The position numbers and the translations under genes were made by a program. The notes beneath the pieces were generated by a model. That model saw only the letters and a list, made by a program, of their open reading frames with translations. It was not told the DNA's origin and did not search any database. DNA of 64,000 bases from SAR324 cluster bacterium (GTDB lineage Bacteria; SAR324; NAC60-12): the NCBI GenBank assembly GCA_015231885.1, contig JADGAT010000011.1:1-64000 (forward strand), given 5' to 3'. Shown piece by piece: positions 45,474-54,017 of this stretch. How positions within the stretch are numbered: position 1 is the first letter of the stretch; each line of letters starts with the position of its first letter.

Positions 45474-47366
45474 TCAGGGCAGATCCAACAGTGCTTTAGC
45501 AGGAGGTTTCCCTAACTGAGGCATATCCGGTAGTACCTGGCTTTCCTGAGAAGAAACAAGAGTTGGGGTGACAAAGACTAAAATATGATTGAAACTGTCA
45601 ATATCTGTTTTTGTTTTAAAAAAATACCCCAGCAAAGGAATATCTTTCAATAGGGGCACCCCACTGTCTGATTCATTCAAGTTACTACGAATCAGGCCTC
45701 CTAGCAAAAAAGGTTCTCCATTGCGGACAATTACCTGGCTTCTCGCCGTTTGGCTATTGATTTGAGGAATTCCTTCTGTCGTCTGATTGATCTGACCACT
45801 GCTTTCTGCAAAAACATTCAGTCTGATTTTATATTTTTCGGTACCGTCTTTTGTTTCTGTAATCAAACGAGGGGTGACTCTCAGGGCGACCCCTGTCTTG
45901 ATTTCTTTCAATGTTGGCTTATCTTCAATCACTACTTTCACATTAATAATATTTCCACTTCTCATCTCTGCTTCAATATTATTTGTTGTCACCACAACAG
46001 GCCTGGAGAGCACTCTTCCTTTTCCCCGTGTTTCTATAAATCGCAATAATGCATCTACTTGAAAGGCCGTGGTGGTCTGTAATGGCCCCAAAATAGCTCC
46101 TGCTGTAAATTCTCCAGCATTAGTTGCATTCGGAACCTCTGCTCCTTCTGCAAATCCCTGAGCACCAAACTGTGCCCCCAATTCACGCGAAACCGTATCT
46201 GAGGTTTCAAATATATGCGCTTCAATCTTGATCAATGGTTGGGGTTTATCCCAGGCAATCAGAAGCTCTTTAGCTAGGTGAACCTGTTCTTTTGTTCCCT
46301 GAAGAATAACTGAATTGCTCACAAAATCAGGGATTATTTTTAAAGAATTAATGCCTGAGGCCGCTTTTGCTTTATCCTTTATGTTTTGCTGAAAGAACTG
46401 CTGCAATTTGGTTTCCACCCCTGGGATAGTAACCGTCTGCCCTTCACTGAGCATCGTTTTAGTTTTTACGTGCAAATACTTGAAATCAAACCGTTTTATG
46501 ACCAAAGGCTGGCTCTTTTGATAAGTACGATCCAATTTTTTAATAACATCCGTCATCCTTTGTACATTTGTTTTATCCCCATAAAGAGAAACCACTGTAA
46601 TAGGAAACAAGGCTGACTCAGCGTTTTTTTCTTTTTCCCAATGAATAACTAGCTGACTCTTTAAATTTTTATTTTGACGAAAAATTGATTGTAGATGAGG
46701 CTCAATCCGATCCGGAGAGGCTTTCATTATAATTGTTTCAAAAGAAAAATTCTTTATTGCGATTTCTTGTTTCTTCGTTAAATAAAGTGTGTGAAAATCC
46801 TCATCATAGTTCGTAATCCAGCCAAACTGGGTTACTAAATCAGTGATTCCTTTTTCCACAGTAGGATACAATAAATTTCGACTTATCATTTGCTGCTTAG
46901 CTTGTTCTTGATCAAACATAATGGTAATTTGTCCCACATGGGAGAAATCATTCAATACTTTGTCCAAAGGTATGGGAGAAATTACAAGCTTGTGATAAGG
47001 TACCTGGCGCCAAACTTCTTTTTTAGGAACAATACGCCAGTGTTCATTTTTATAAATAGTGGATAATGAAAAACGGGCAAGAATCCATTCAAACGCAGCA
47101 TCCATGGAAGAAGCTGTGATGCGAGGTTCGTAAAAGCGACCAAACACAGAAGGATCAATAAGAATATTTTTTGGATTTTCAGCATAACGATCAATAATTC
47201 TCTGTATCGCTTCTTGTAAAGGCATTTCTTCTGCCATGGAAGGAAGATTGACTCGTCCGTTATGTTTCCAGGTAATCCCCTGTGGCATCGCAAATAATGC
47301 GGTTGTATGCCAAACGACGCATATAAGCATCACCAAATAGCTTCCATATCTTGAGATCTTAAACAT
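45474..47366 (-). CDS. Secretin (GspD/PilQ-like outer membrane channel)
   Basis: A 630-residue protein. ATG 47366 starts a signal peptide (FKISRYGSYLVMLICVVWHTTALFA); an upstream ATG would overlap ispH. Short N domains follow (MPLQEAIQRIIDRY, ISPIPLDKVLNDFSHVGQI), then N1-like ring-building modules, and a C-terminal secretin domain with GRVLSRPVVVTTNNIEAEMRSG, VALRVTPRLI, PFLLGGLIRS and VFVTPTL. It would form a large outer-membrane pore. No other type II, type III or type IV pilus gene is in the window, so its partners must be elsewhere. No ribosome binding site is obvious. Confidence 0.85.
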   Translation of the reverse strand: MFKISRYGSYLVMLICVVWHTTALFAMPQGITWKHNGRVNLPSMAEEMPLQEAIQRIIDRYAENPKNILIDPSVFGRFYEPRITASSMDAAFEWILARFSLSTIYKNEHWRIVPKKEVWRQVPYHKLVISPIPLDKVLNDFSHVGQITIMFDQEQAKQQMISRNLLYPTVEKGITDLVTQFGWITNYDEDFHTLYLTKKQEIAIKNFSFETIIMKASPDRIEPHLQSIFRQNKNLKSQLVIHWEKEKNAESALFPITVVSLYGDKTNVQRMTDVIKKLDRTYQKSQPLVIKRFDFKYLHVKTKTMLSEGQTVTIPGVETKLQQFFQQNIKDKAKAASGINSLKIIPDFVSNSVILQGTKEQVHLAKELLIAWDKPQPLIKIEAHIFETSDTVSRELGAQFGAQGFAEGAEVPNATNAGEFTAGAILGPLQTTTAFQVDALLRFIETRGKGRVLSRPVVVTTNNIEAEMRSGNIINVKVVIEDKPTLKEIKTGVALRVTPRLITETKDGTEKYKIRLNVFAESSGQINQTTEGIPQINSQTARSQVIVRNGEPFLLGGLIRSNLNESDSGVPLLKDIPLLGYFFKTKTDIDSFNHILVFVTPTLVSSQESQVLPDMPQLGKPPAKALLDLP

Positions 47367-47410
47367 AAAAACACGAATCAAATTGTTCACAATCTTGCTT
47401 TGAGATAAAT

Positions 47411-48361
47411 ATGACACATTCACTAGATTTAATTCTTGCGAAACCGCGCGGTTTTTGCGCAGGGGTCGATCGAGCCATTACAATTGTTGAAAAAACACTG
47501 GATTTGTATGGTCCTCCAATCTATATTCGACACGAAATCGTACATAATCCTCATGTTGTGGAACGATTACGGAAAAGAGGTGCTATTTTTGTTGAAGAGC
47601 TGGACAATATTCCCAAGGGGGCCAAAGTCATTTTTTCTGCGCATGGAGTTTCTCCTGCTATACGACAAGAAGCAAAACAATTAGGATTAGAAGCGCTGGA
47701 TGCCACCTGTCCACTCGTCACGAAAGTCCACAATGAAGCACAACGATACGCCAAAAACGAATTTACCATCATTCTCATTGGCCACCGTGACCATGTAGAG
47801 GTACAAGGAACCGTCGGTGAAGCTCCCAATCGTATCTTAGTCGTCAGCACCGTTGATGATATCAATAGCCTCCATGTTCCCAATAAAGATAAAGTTGCCT
47901 ACTTAACACAAACCACGCTGTCTCTGGATGATACCGCAGAAATCATTGCCGCTTTGAAAGAGAAGTTTCCAAAAATTCAAGGCCCCTCAAAAGAAGATAT
48001 TTGTTATGCTACCCAAAACAGGCAAAATGCTGTCAAAGCAATCGCAAAAGAAGTAGACTTGGTTTTAGTAGTTGGTGCACCAAACAGTTCCAATACACTA
48101 CGGCTGGTTGAAGTTGCAAAAGCCTGTGGAATTTCTGCAAAGCGCATTGAGTCTGCCATGGAAATTCAAGCTAAATGGCTTGATGGGGTTCAGCAAATTG
48201 GTGTTACAGCAGGAGCTTCTGCCCCTGAAGATATCGTACAAGACATCATTAGAACTTTACAAGGTATAGTGCCCAACAATACCGTAAAAGAATTTACACT
48301 GGTTGAGGAGCATGTAATATTCCCATTGCCTACCATTCTCAATTCTAAACTTTCTGAGTGA
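47411..48361 (+). CDS. ispH: 4-hydroxy-3-methylbut-2-enyl diphosphate reductase
   Basis: A 316-residue iron-sulfur enzyme, last step of the MEP isoprenoid pathway (HMBPP to IPP and DMAPP). The three cluster cysteines are in KPRGFCAGVDRAI, DATCPLVTKVH and DICYATQNRQ. The substrate-binding regions RHEIVHNPHVVE, GHRDHVEVQGTVGE and GAPNSSNTLRLVEVA are intact. Length is normal. It is divergent from the secretin gene. Confidence 0.97.
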   Translation: MTHSLDLILAKPRGFCAGVDRAITIVEKTLDLYGPPIYIRHEIVHNPHVVERLRKRGAIFVEELDNIPKGAKVIFSAHGVSPAIRQEAKQLGLEALDATCPLVTKVHNEAQRYAKNEFTIILIGHRDHVEVQGTVGEAPNRILVVSTVDDINSLHVPNKDKVAYLTQTTLSLDDTAEIIAALKEKFPKIQGPSKEDICYATQNRQNAVKAIAKEVDLVLVVGAPNSSNTLRLVEVAKACGISAKRIESAMEIQAKWLDGVQQIGVTAGASAPEDIVQDIIRTLQGIVPNNTVKEFTLVEEHVIFPLPTILNSKLSE

Positions 48362-48386
48362 TCCTCCTGTTAGTGAAATTTGTGCT

Positions 48387-48953
48387 TCATTCGCGTTTTT
48401 CTAAAAATGCTCTGAATTGATCTAAAGCTTGACGCCGTATCGACACTTTATTTTTTTCAGCAGAAGTCATCTCACCATAAGTTAACAAGCTGCCCTCCGG
48501 CTGGAAAATACAATCCCAGCCAAACCCATTATCTCCACGAGGAGACACAATTTTCCCCTTTACGCTTCCTTGAAAAATATGAATTGCTTGACCATCAGTA
48601 TATCCTAAAGCACAGACGGCCTTTGCCGCTTTCTCCTCAAAACAGGACAAAGCGTGTACTAATTTTTCTACTCCTAATTCTCTGAGAAACCATTTTATCA
48701 AAGGACCTGGTAGTGCATTCCAAGCATTAAAAAAAAGAGCAACATCCTCCACAATAATTGGAAATTGAACGATGCCATAAGCACATTGAACTTTATGGCG
48801 TAAAATTTCTTCCAAATCCGTCCCCTGAATTTCTTCTAATTCCAAATTTACATTTTCTACAGGAATGTTCAGCAGTTCGCGTACTTCTTGGAGTTTATTC
48901 TGATTTGATGTTACAAAGTAAACAGGTGTTTGTATAGAATTATTATAAGCCAT
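48387..48953 (-). CDS. Ham1/ITPA-like nucleoside triphosphate pyrophosphatase
   Basis: A 188-residue enzyme that removes ITP and XTP from the nucleotide pool. VTSNQNKLQEV is the Ham1 start, VEDVALFF holds the acidic metal ligand, and DNGFGWDCIFQPEG and EMTSAEKNKVSIRRQAL follow. The motif PGPLIKWFLRELG and the spacing resemble eukaryotic/archaeal ITPA rather than bacterial RdgB, which reads SGLxVDAL and SARYAG there. It is convergent with ispH and divergent from the probable small RNA. Confidence 0.88.
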   Translation of the reverse strand: MAYNNSIQTPVYFVTSNQNKLQEVRELLNIPVENVNLELEEIQGTDLEEILRHKVQCAYGIVQFPIIVEDVALFFNAWNALPGPLIKWFLRELGVEKLVHALSCFEEKAAKAVCALGYTDGQAIHIFQGSVKGKIVSPRGDNGFGWDCIFQPEGSLLTYGEMTSAEKNKVSIRRQALDQFRAFLEKRE

Positions 48954-48985
48954 TGAAATTTTTAATTATTTATGAAAGTAATAAA

Positions 48986-49040
48986 TTTTTTAATTTAAAT
49001 TAAAAAAATAATTGACATTCTATATCGGTTGCTATATTGT
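48986..49040 (+). promoter_or_regulatory. Strong sigma-70 promoter with AT-rich upstream palindrome
   Basis: TTGACA (49012-49017), 17-base spacer, TATTGT (49035-49040). Just upstream is an exact 22-base AT palindrome (48986-49007) that may act as an UP element or operator. Transcription should start near 49047, more than 350 bases before the next gene, so it seems to drive an RNA rather than the fxsA gene directly. Confidence 0.65.
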
Positions 49041-49046
49041 ATGTTC

Positions 49047-49201
49047 AATATCTGAACAACATGATTTTCCATTTCTTGATTCTTAATTGATTTCCTCCGC
49101 AACGGCAGTCTCCATCACTGTCGTTCAACAGTTTCTATCGACTTTGGATGCTAGCCATATCCCTCCTTCTTCCAAAGTCGATAGTTGTTTTCTAAAACAG
49201 A
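49047..49201 (+). ncRNA. Candidate small RNA with two hairpins
   Basis: Downstream of a strong promoter, hairpin 1 pairs 49101-49109 with 49117-49125 (9 bp, one G-U, 7-base loop). Hairpin 2 pairs 49135-49148 with 49171-49184 (14 bp, perfect) around a 22-base pyrimidine-rich loop containing TCCCTCCTTC. The tail TTGTTTTCT is U-rich. Outer bases 49051-49059 can also pair with 49185-49201, closing the structure. CCTCC runs at 49094-49098 and in loop 2 are complementary to Shine-Dalgarno sequences, as in trans-acting sRNAs. No family is recognised. The region up to 49260 remains strongly pyrimidine-rich, so the transcript may be longer. Confidence 0.55.
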
Positions 49202-49411
49202 TTCTTTCTCTAACCTTCTCATTTCTTCCAGTATTTCAACTCTCTTGTTTATTTCTTTCAATTATTCTAATGCGAATAGCATGAATGGGCTTTTATTAAA
49301 AGTTCTTTCAATATATCTTTTCTGTATTGTTCTCATGCAGTAACACATAGATCTTGTTTTAATCAGTTCTAAAAAAGATAGCAACCAGAACAAAGAACAC
49401 AAAGAGATAAT

Positions 49412-49777
49412 TTGAGTTGCCTACTATTTTTTCTTTTTCTTATTATTCCCATTATTGAAATATGGATTCTATTCCAAGTAGGCAATATAATGCCCTTATT
49501 GAGTATTTTTTTTATTTGTATAGCAACAGGTGGGTTTGGCCTATGGTTAATGCGAACAGAAGACATTTCTCTCTGGACATTGCTAGAATCCGAGTTCGTG
49601 AACAAACGATTACCGACAGAAGAATTATTGGATGCCATCCTGCTATATTTTGCAGGAGTCGACCTTCTAATACCTGGTTTCATGACTGATGCCATCGGGT
49701 TTGCATTGATTTTACCCCATTTTAGAAACTGGATTGTCGTCCTCACACGAAAGTATTTAAAAAATAAATTACAGTAA
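49412..49777 (+). CDS. fxsA: FxsA family membrane protein
   Basis: A 121-residue inner-membrane protein with segments at about 3-40 (LLFFLFLIIPIIEIWILFQVG, IMPLLSIFFICIATGGFGLWLM) and a C-terminal hydrophobic part. The family features are LLDAILLYFAGVDLLIPGFMTDAIGFALILP, near-diagnostic for FxsA. In E. coli FxsA relieves exclusion of phage T7 by plasmid F. The start codon appears to be TTG at 49412, since no ATG gives a complete N-terminus. It lies downstream of the small RNA promoter and 38 bases before the next gene. Confidence 0.88.
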   Translation: MSCLLFFLFLIIPIIEIWILFQVGNIMPLLSIFFICIATGGFGLWLMRTEDISLWTLLESEFVNKRLPTEELLDAILLYFAGVDLLIPGFMTDAIGFALILPHFRNWIVVLTRKYLKNKLQ

Positions 49778-49815
49778 AAGAACTGACTCACATCAGTAGT
49801 AAAATCAACAAGCCT

Positions 49816-51135
49816 ATGAACCATATTTCCACATATTTTCGTTCTATTAGCTCATGGAATAGCCTTCTCTTGTATGGTTTGTTTTGTTTCAGCACCTTTT
49901 CCATTGCAGGAAGTGATATTTCTATAACAGGACTCTATTTAATCTTCATCTGGCAAGCTATAAAAAATCCTTCCTTGTTGATTATACCTCATGCAACGCT
50001 GCGCGCCCTGCTTATTTTTTTGTGTTTTAATCTACTTTCTGGAGTACTTTCTCCATACTCTGTAGGTATCGGATTTGCGATACACGATAACTTACGTTTA
50101 TTTTTGCCCCTGATTTTATATTTTGCCCTGGAACATATCAACAATCAAAAGTTGATGCGCATCTTTTTCTTTTTCCTCGTTCTAGTTTCCATTTATGGCA
50201 TAATTCAATATTTTACTGGAGCAGATTGGTTTCGTTCTCCTGAAAGACAATCCCCCACTCCTTATAAGCATCCTTGTTATTCATTGCATGGGATGACCAA
50301 TGTATTTCATGCTAAGGGAAACTATACGCATCATTTAACATTTGGAGGAGTGTTACTTCTGTGCTTTCCTCTCTTCGTATCTCTCAGTTTCTGCAAAGAG
50401 CTCTCATCAAAAATACTCTGGTACTATAGAGTCGGTATTATTTTTGTATTTGCCGCAATATTAGCTTCATTAGCGAGAAGTATATGGCTTGGCAGTGCCG
50501 TTGCCTTGTTCGTACTCAGCCTGCAACTCCCCAAAAAATGGTTTTTCTCTTTCTCCTGTATAGGGATCGGAATGCTGGGAGTCATGCTGTGGCAATACAC
50601 TTTTAAAGCGCCAAAATTGGAGGAACAATCATCCGGGGTTGGTTTGGTTTGGCAACGCTTAGAGAGTAGTTTTGTATTGGAGTACAATAAAGACCGTTTA
50701 CTGCTATGGGAAACTGCATGGCAGGCAATCAAAGAACATCCATGGCTCGGCATAGGCCTGGCAAATGATTCGGAAGTGATGCCTGAGTACCGAAAAGCAT
50801 TAACAGAAAGAACAGGACACCGTTTCTTCAATTCTGCAAGTGCCGGAGTTCATAATATTTATTTGCAGACATGGATAAATCTTGGAATCTTAGGTTTGGC
50901 CAGTTATATCTCCATTTGGATACTATTTTTTCGAGAAGTTTGGATAACTCTCAAAAATACTTATTCCTCCCAGTATTATACTTCTGTGATATGGGGAGGG
51001 TGTGCAGGAATATTTGGTTTCCTGACAGCTGGTATGTTTGAAAACAACTTTCGTGATGCAGAAGTACAAATTGTTTTATTAATGATCCTGTCCATTTCAA
51101 TACATGCAATGCGCCAATGCAAGGCCTCTCAATGA
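49816..51135 (+). CDS. O-antigen ligase / polymerase family membrane protein
   Basis: A 439-residue protein with about ten to twelve membrane segments. A periplasmic loop contains WQRLESSFVLEYNKDRLLLWETAWQAIKEHPWLGIGLAN, with R and the later H-N segment (GHRFFNSASAGVHNIYLQTWINLGILG) typical of the WaaL/Wzy_C family. It attaches or polymerises O-antigen, or another lipid-linked glycan, at the periplasmic face. No LPS glycosyltransferase genes flank it. It follows fxsA on the same strand. Confidence 0.87.
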   Translation: MNHISTYFRSISSWNSLLLYGLFCFSTFSIAGSDISITGLYLIFIWQAIKNPSLLIIPHATLRALLIFLCFNLLSGVLSPYSVGIGFAIHDNLRLFLPLILYFALEHINNQKLMRIFFFFLVLVSIYGIIQYFTGADWFRSPERQSPTPYKHPCYSLHGMTNVFHAKGNYTHHLTFGGVLLLCFPLFVSLSFCKELSSKILWYYRVGIIFVFAAILASLARSIWLGSAVALFVLSLQLPKKWFFSFSCIGIGMLGVMLWQYTFKAPKLEEQSSGVGLVWQRLESSFVLEYNKDRLLLWETAWQAIKEHPWLGIGLANDSEVMPEYRKALTERTGHRFFNSASAGVHNIYLQTWINLGILGLASYISIWILFFREVWITLKNTYSSQYYTSVIWGGCAGIFGFLTAGMFENNFRDAEVQIVLLMILSISIHAMRQCKASQ

Positions 51136-51301
51136 AAAAAAATAATTTGTAATAATGTTTTGACTTCGCCCAAGCAATTGCGTCCTTCAGATCTTAAAAA
51201 TAACACATAATTCCACCCGGACCACAATACAAATCCAAAGCATCCCAATGCTAACATCATCATCAATGGTTTCATTACCCTGTCATTTCTAATGAAAAGT
51301 G

Positions 51302-52444
51302 TTATATTAACTCTTTGAGCTGGCCTACAGCCTTAGAAAAACGCCGGAACATGTCGTGTTGGTCCTCTAGCGAGTTTTTTGCAGAAAAACTTAAACGAAT
51401 CATAGATTTTGCAATGTATGGGCTCATTCCAATTGCTTGTGATACATGAGAAATTTGAGTTTTTTTTGAAGAACATGCTGAACCGCTAGAGACATAAATG
51501 CCTTCTGCTTCCAGGTGATGCAAAAATACTTCTGCAGGAATGGGTGGAAACGCTACGCTTAAAAAATATGGTAGCACTGCAGGAGAATGGAACACCTCAA
51601 TCTGAGCACATTCACTACTAAGGAATTCTAACCATTGTTGCTTATAATGGATAAGAGACTCAAAAACCGATTCACGCTTTTGCTCTTTTAGAAAAGCTGC
51701 TTCTGCGAGTGCTACAATGCCAAAAACATTTTCCGTTCCACTCCGCATTCCATGTTCTTGTCCTCCTCCTAAAATTACAGGAGAGAAAGAAATATTATCA
51801 GCAAAAATAAGAGCGGCTATTCCTTTTGGAGCTCCAATCTTGTGCCCACTAATCGAAAGTAAGTCAATTTTTCCAGATTTCATGAGGAGAGGAATTTTGG
51901 TAAACGCCTGAACAGCATCCACATGAAAAATAATGTGTGGATACTTCTTTTTCAACATGGTTCCTATCTCTTCCAGAGGCTGTTTTGTACCTATTTCATT
52001 ATTGACAGCCATACAGGAAACCAATCGTGTTTCTTCGGAAATCAAAGTTTCTAAATGTGCTATATCAATGACACCCGTCGGTAACACACGAATCAAGCTG
52101 GTATGATAATCTCGTGTTTGCAATGCTTCCAATGTTCTCAGGACACTAGGATGTTCGATACTGGAAGCAATAATATGATTTCCTTTCAAACGTGACGAGT
52201 GTGCAATTCCCCACAATGCCAGATGATTTGCTTCCGTACCGCTACTGCAAAAAATTACATTTTCCTTAGATAAATGGAACATGTTAGCAAGTGCCTCTCG
52301 TGCAGTTTTTACTGCTCGAGCAGCACCGACACCAAGGTGGTGGAGGGAAGAAGGATTGCCAAAGTGTTCATTCAAATACGGTAGGCTTTTTTCAAGTACA
52401 GCAGACAAAACGGGGGTTGTTGCAGCATTATCTAAGTAAAACAT
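51302..52444 (-). CDS. Cysteine desulfurase (NifS/IscS family)
   Basis: A 380-residue PLP enzyme that takes sulfur from cysteine. YLDNAATTPVLSAV is the start signature, SISGHKIGAPKGIAAL holds the PLP Lys (about residue 204), GGGQEHGMRSGTEN is conserved, and VSSGSACSSKKTQ holds the persulfide Cys (about residue 326). IscU, IscA and MnmA genes are not near, so FeS or tRNA thiolation use cannot be distinguished. It follows a hydrolase-like gene by 6 bases and is probably cotranscribed. Confidence 0.92.
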   Translation of the reverse strand: MFYLDNAATTPVLSAVLEKSLPYLNEHFGNPSSLHHLGVGAARAVKTAREALANMFHLSKENVIFCSSGTEANHLALWGIAHSSRLKGNHIIASSIEHPSVLRTLEALQTRDYHTSLIRVLPTGVIDIAHLETLISEETRLVSCMAVNNEIGTKQPLEEIGTMLKKKYPHIIFHVDAVQAFTKIPLLMKSGKIDLLSISGHKIGAPKGIAALIFADNISFSPVILGGGQEHGMRSGTENVFGIVALAEAAFLKEQKRESVFESLIHYKQQWLEFLSSECAQIEVFHSPAVLPYFLSVAFPPIPAEVFLHHLEAEGIYVSSGSACSSKKTQISHVSQAIGMSPYIAKSMIRLSFSAKNSLEDQHDMFRRFSKAVGQLKELI

Positions 52445-52450
52445 ATACGA

Positions 52451-53200
52451 TTAATCAATAATGGTCTGCAAGTCTTTTTGTATAAGAGGCCAGACCAAAT
52501 TTGGCATTGCACCATGCAGATCACATGGAATCAGATGGGGGGTAATTTTAAGACGCATCTTAGTAAGTTCAGCAAACTCTCCAGGCTTGCCTTCTTGATC
52601 ACACAGTCCATAAAAAAAAGCATGATCAACAAGTTCCAAAACTTTTGGTGCTAATTTACGCCGTCCCAGGCTGGGTGGGGTAGGATCAATCAAAATCAAT
52701 TTATGAATTCTATCCAGTTGATCAGGGTTTTGCTGCAAAAATTGTATAATTCCTTCTCCACCAAGTGAGTAACCCATCAGCAGAAGTTTGATACTTTTGC
52801 TTTGAGTCAAATATCGACATAGGGCTTTTAGTTGAGAGACATATATGGCAATTGAATCATGAGGCTGCATTTCTAATTTTTCGGCATGTGGATTCATGAC
52901 AACGATGCCTATTTGTTCTGGAATCTCTTGAAAATAGCATTCCATAGAAATTTTTTTCAGTGAGCCCTTACCATGCCTGCTTTCTTCAAGCAAAGTATAA
53001 GACCACACACCAGCATGTTCTGGATACCCTGAACAAACAATCATCACATATTTGTTATTTTCCACATTTATTGAGGCTGGTAATTTTATATTTAATTCTG
53101 GAACTGAAATATACTTAGCCAAGCCTTGGTTGATCACTTTTTCCAGGATTTTATCGGCCTTAGTATCTAGTTCCTGCAAATTCCACTCTTCTGAAAACAT
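52451..53200 (-). CDS. Alpha/beta hydrolase-like protein
   Basis: A 249-residue protein. A first part of 65 residues has no known motif. The hydrolase core has MIVCSGYPEHAGVW (oxyanion region), MGYSLGGEGIIQFLQ with the nucleophile Ser in GYSLGG (about 144) and ILIDPTPPSLGRRK. A His in CDLHGAMPN could complete the triad; the acidic residue is unclear. No substrate can be suggested. It sits 6 bases before the desulfurase gene and 32 after the arrestin-like gene, so the three may share a transcript. Confidence 0.7.
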   Translation of the reverse strand: MFSEEWNLQELDTKADKILEKVINQGLAKYISVPELNIKLPASINVENNKYVMIVCSGYPEHAGVWSYTLLEESRHGKGSLKKISMECYFQEIPEQIGIVVMNPHAEKLEMQPHDSIAIYVSQLKALCRYLTQSKSIKLLLMGYSLGGEGIIQFLQQNPDQLDRIHKLILIDPTPPSLGRRKLAPKVLELVDHAFFYGLCDQEGKPGEFAELTKMRLKITPHLIPCDLHGAMPNLVWPLIQKDLQTIID

Positions 53201-53232
53201 AATCCAATGACTATTTTAAAATTCATTTAAGC

Positions 53233-53994
53233 TCAAAAAATGACCCGGGGTTTGGCTTGATCTACCGCTTCTTGAATGGCTTGACGAAAAAATTCTCGGT
53301 TAGGAAAACCTCCTGTAGTATATTGTTCTGCTGTAAACTCTTGTTGGTACTCCTTCTTTTTTCTCATTACTTTCATATTCTCGCTGTCTCCACGTCCTAA
53401 CGACTTCATTTTAAAGAGATACCGTATTTCCATTTTATCTTCATGAATTCGCATTAAGCATAAAACATGATCGAGGGAGGGGAAGTCTTGAGAATCTGGT
53501 GGAACCAGTTTGATTTCTGTATATTCGTTTTTCGATTTTTCATAATTTTTCTTAAAACGAAATTGGGTTTCAAATGTTTGAAGAAAACTTTGTAATATCG
53601 GCAAAAGATTCACCCGCACATCAATTTTTCCTTGAGAAGCTGAATTTCCCGATCCGTACCGCAAAAATAAACTACCTCCTTTATCTGTTATCTGGCAATC
53701 AGTGGGTAAATCAAATTCCCAATTATAACTCTGCTCTTCTTGGGGAGAGAGCTTTATGTTTTCTGCAAGAATTTGGGTCTCTACTTCTGTCCAGGCATCG
53801 GTATCCTTGTCCTTAATTTTTTTATAAACTCCATATGCTAATACAATCTGGAATCGTTCTGAGCCGATTGGATCCTTGTCTATATTTTTCACACGCAGTG
53901 TTCCTTGCAACCTCCCACCCTGTTCCCACTCTTCGCCATCTGTTTCCAAGTGATATTCCAGAGGCCGCTCAAAAAAAAATCCTTTCATAAACAA
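53233..53994 (-). CDS. Possible arrestin-like (Spo0M-type) protein
   Basis: A 253-residue protein. It starts FFFERPLEYHLETDGEEWEQGGRLQGTLRVKN and continues with PQEEQSYNWEFDLPTDCQITDKGGSLFLRY, the alternating beta pattern of Spo0M and other arrestin-fold proteins. The C-terminal part is helical (EFTAEQYTTGGFPNREFFRQAIQEAVDQ). Spo0M proteins act in sporulation control or vesicle-like sorting, and their bacterial role is unclear. The fold call is tentative. ATG at 53992-53994 or two codons on are possible starts. Confidence 0.45.
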   Translation of the reverse strand: MFMKGFFFERPLEYHLETDGEEWEQGGRLQGTLRVKNIDKDPIGSERFQIVLAYGVYKKIKDKDTDAWTEVETQILAENIKLSPQEEQSYNWEFDLPTDCQITDKGGSLFLRYGSGNSASQGKIDVRVNLLPILQSFLQTFETQFRFKKNYEKSKNEYTEIKLVPPDSQDFPSLDHVLCLMRIHEDKMEIRYLFKMKSLGRGDSENMKVMRKKKEYQQEFTAEQYTTGGFPNREFFRQAIQEAVDQAKPRVIF

Positions 53995-54017
53995 TAGCTG
54001 ATCAAAGAGGTTAATAT

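Noticed and set aside
49087-49284. 65-codon frame across the small RNA region
   Set aside because: TTG start without ribosome binding site, and the sequence is better explained by paired stems.
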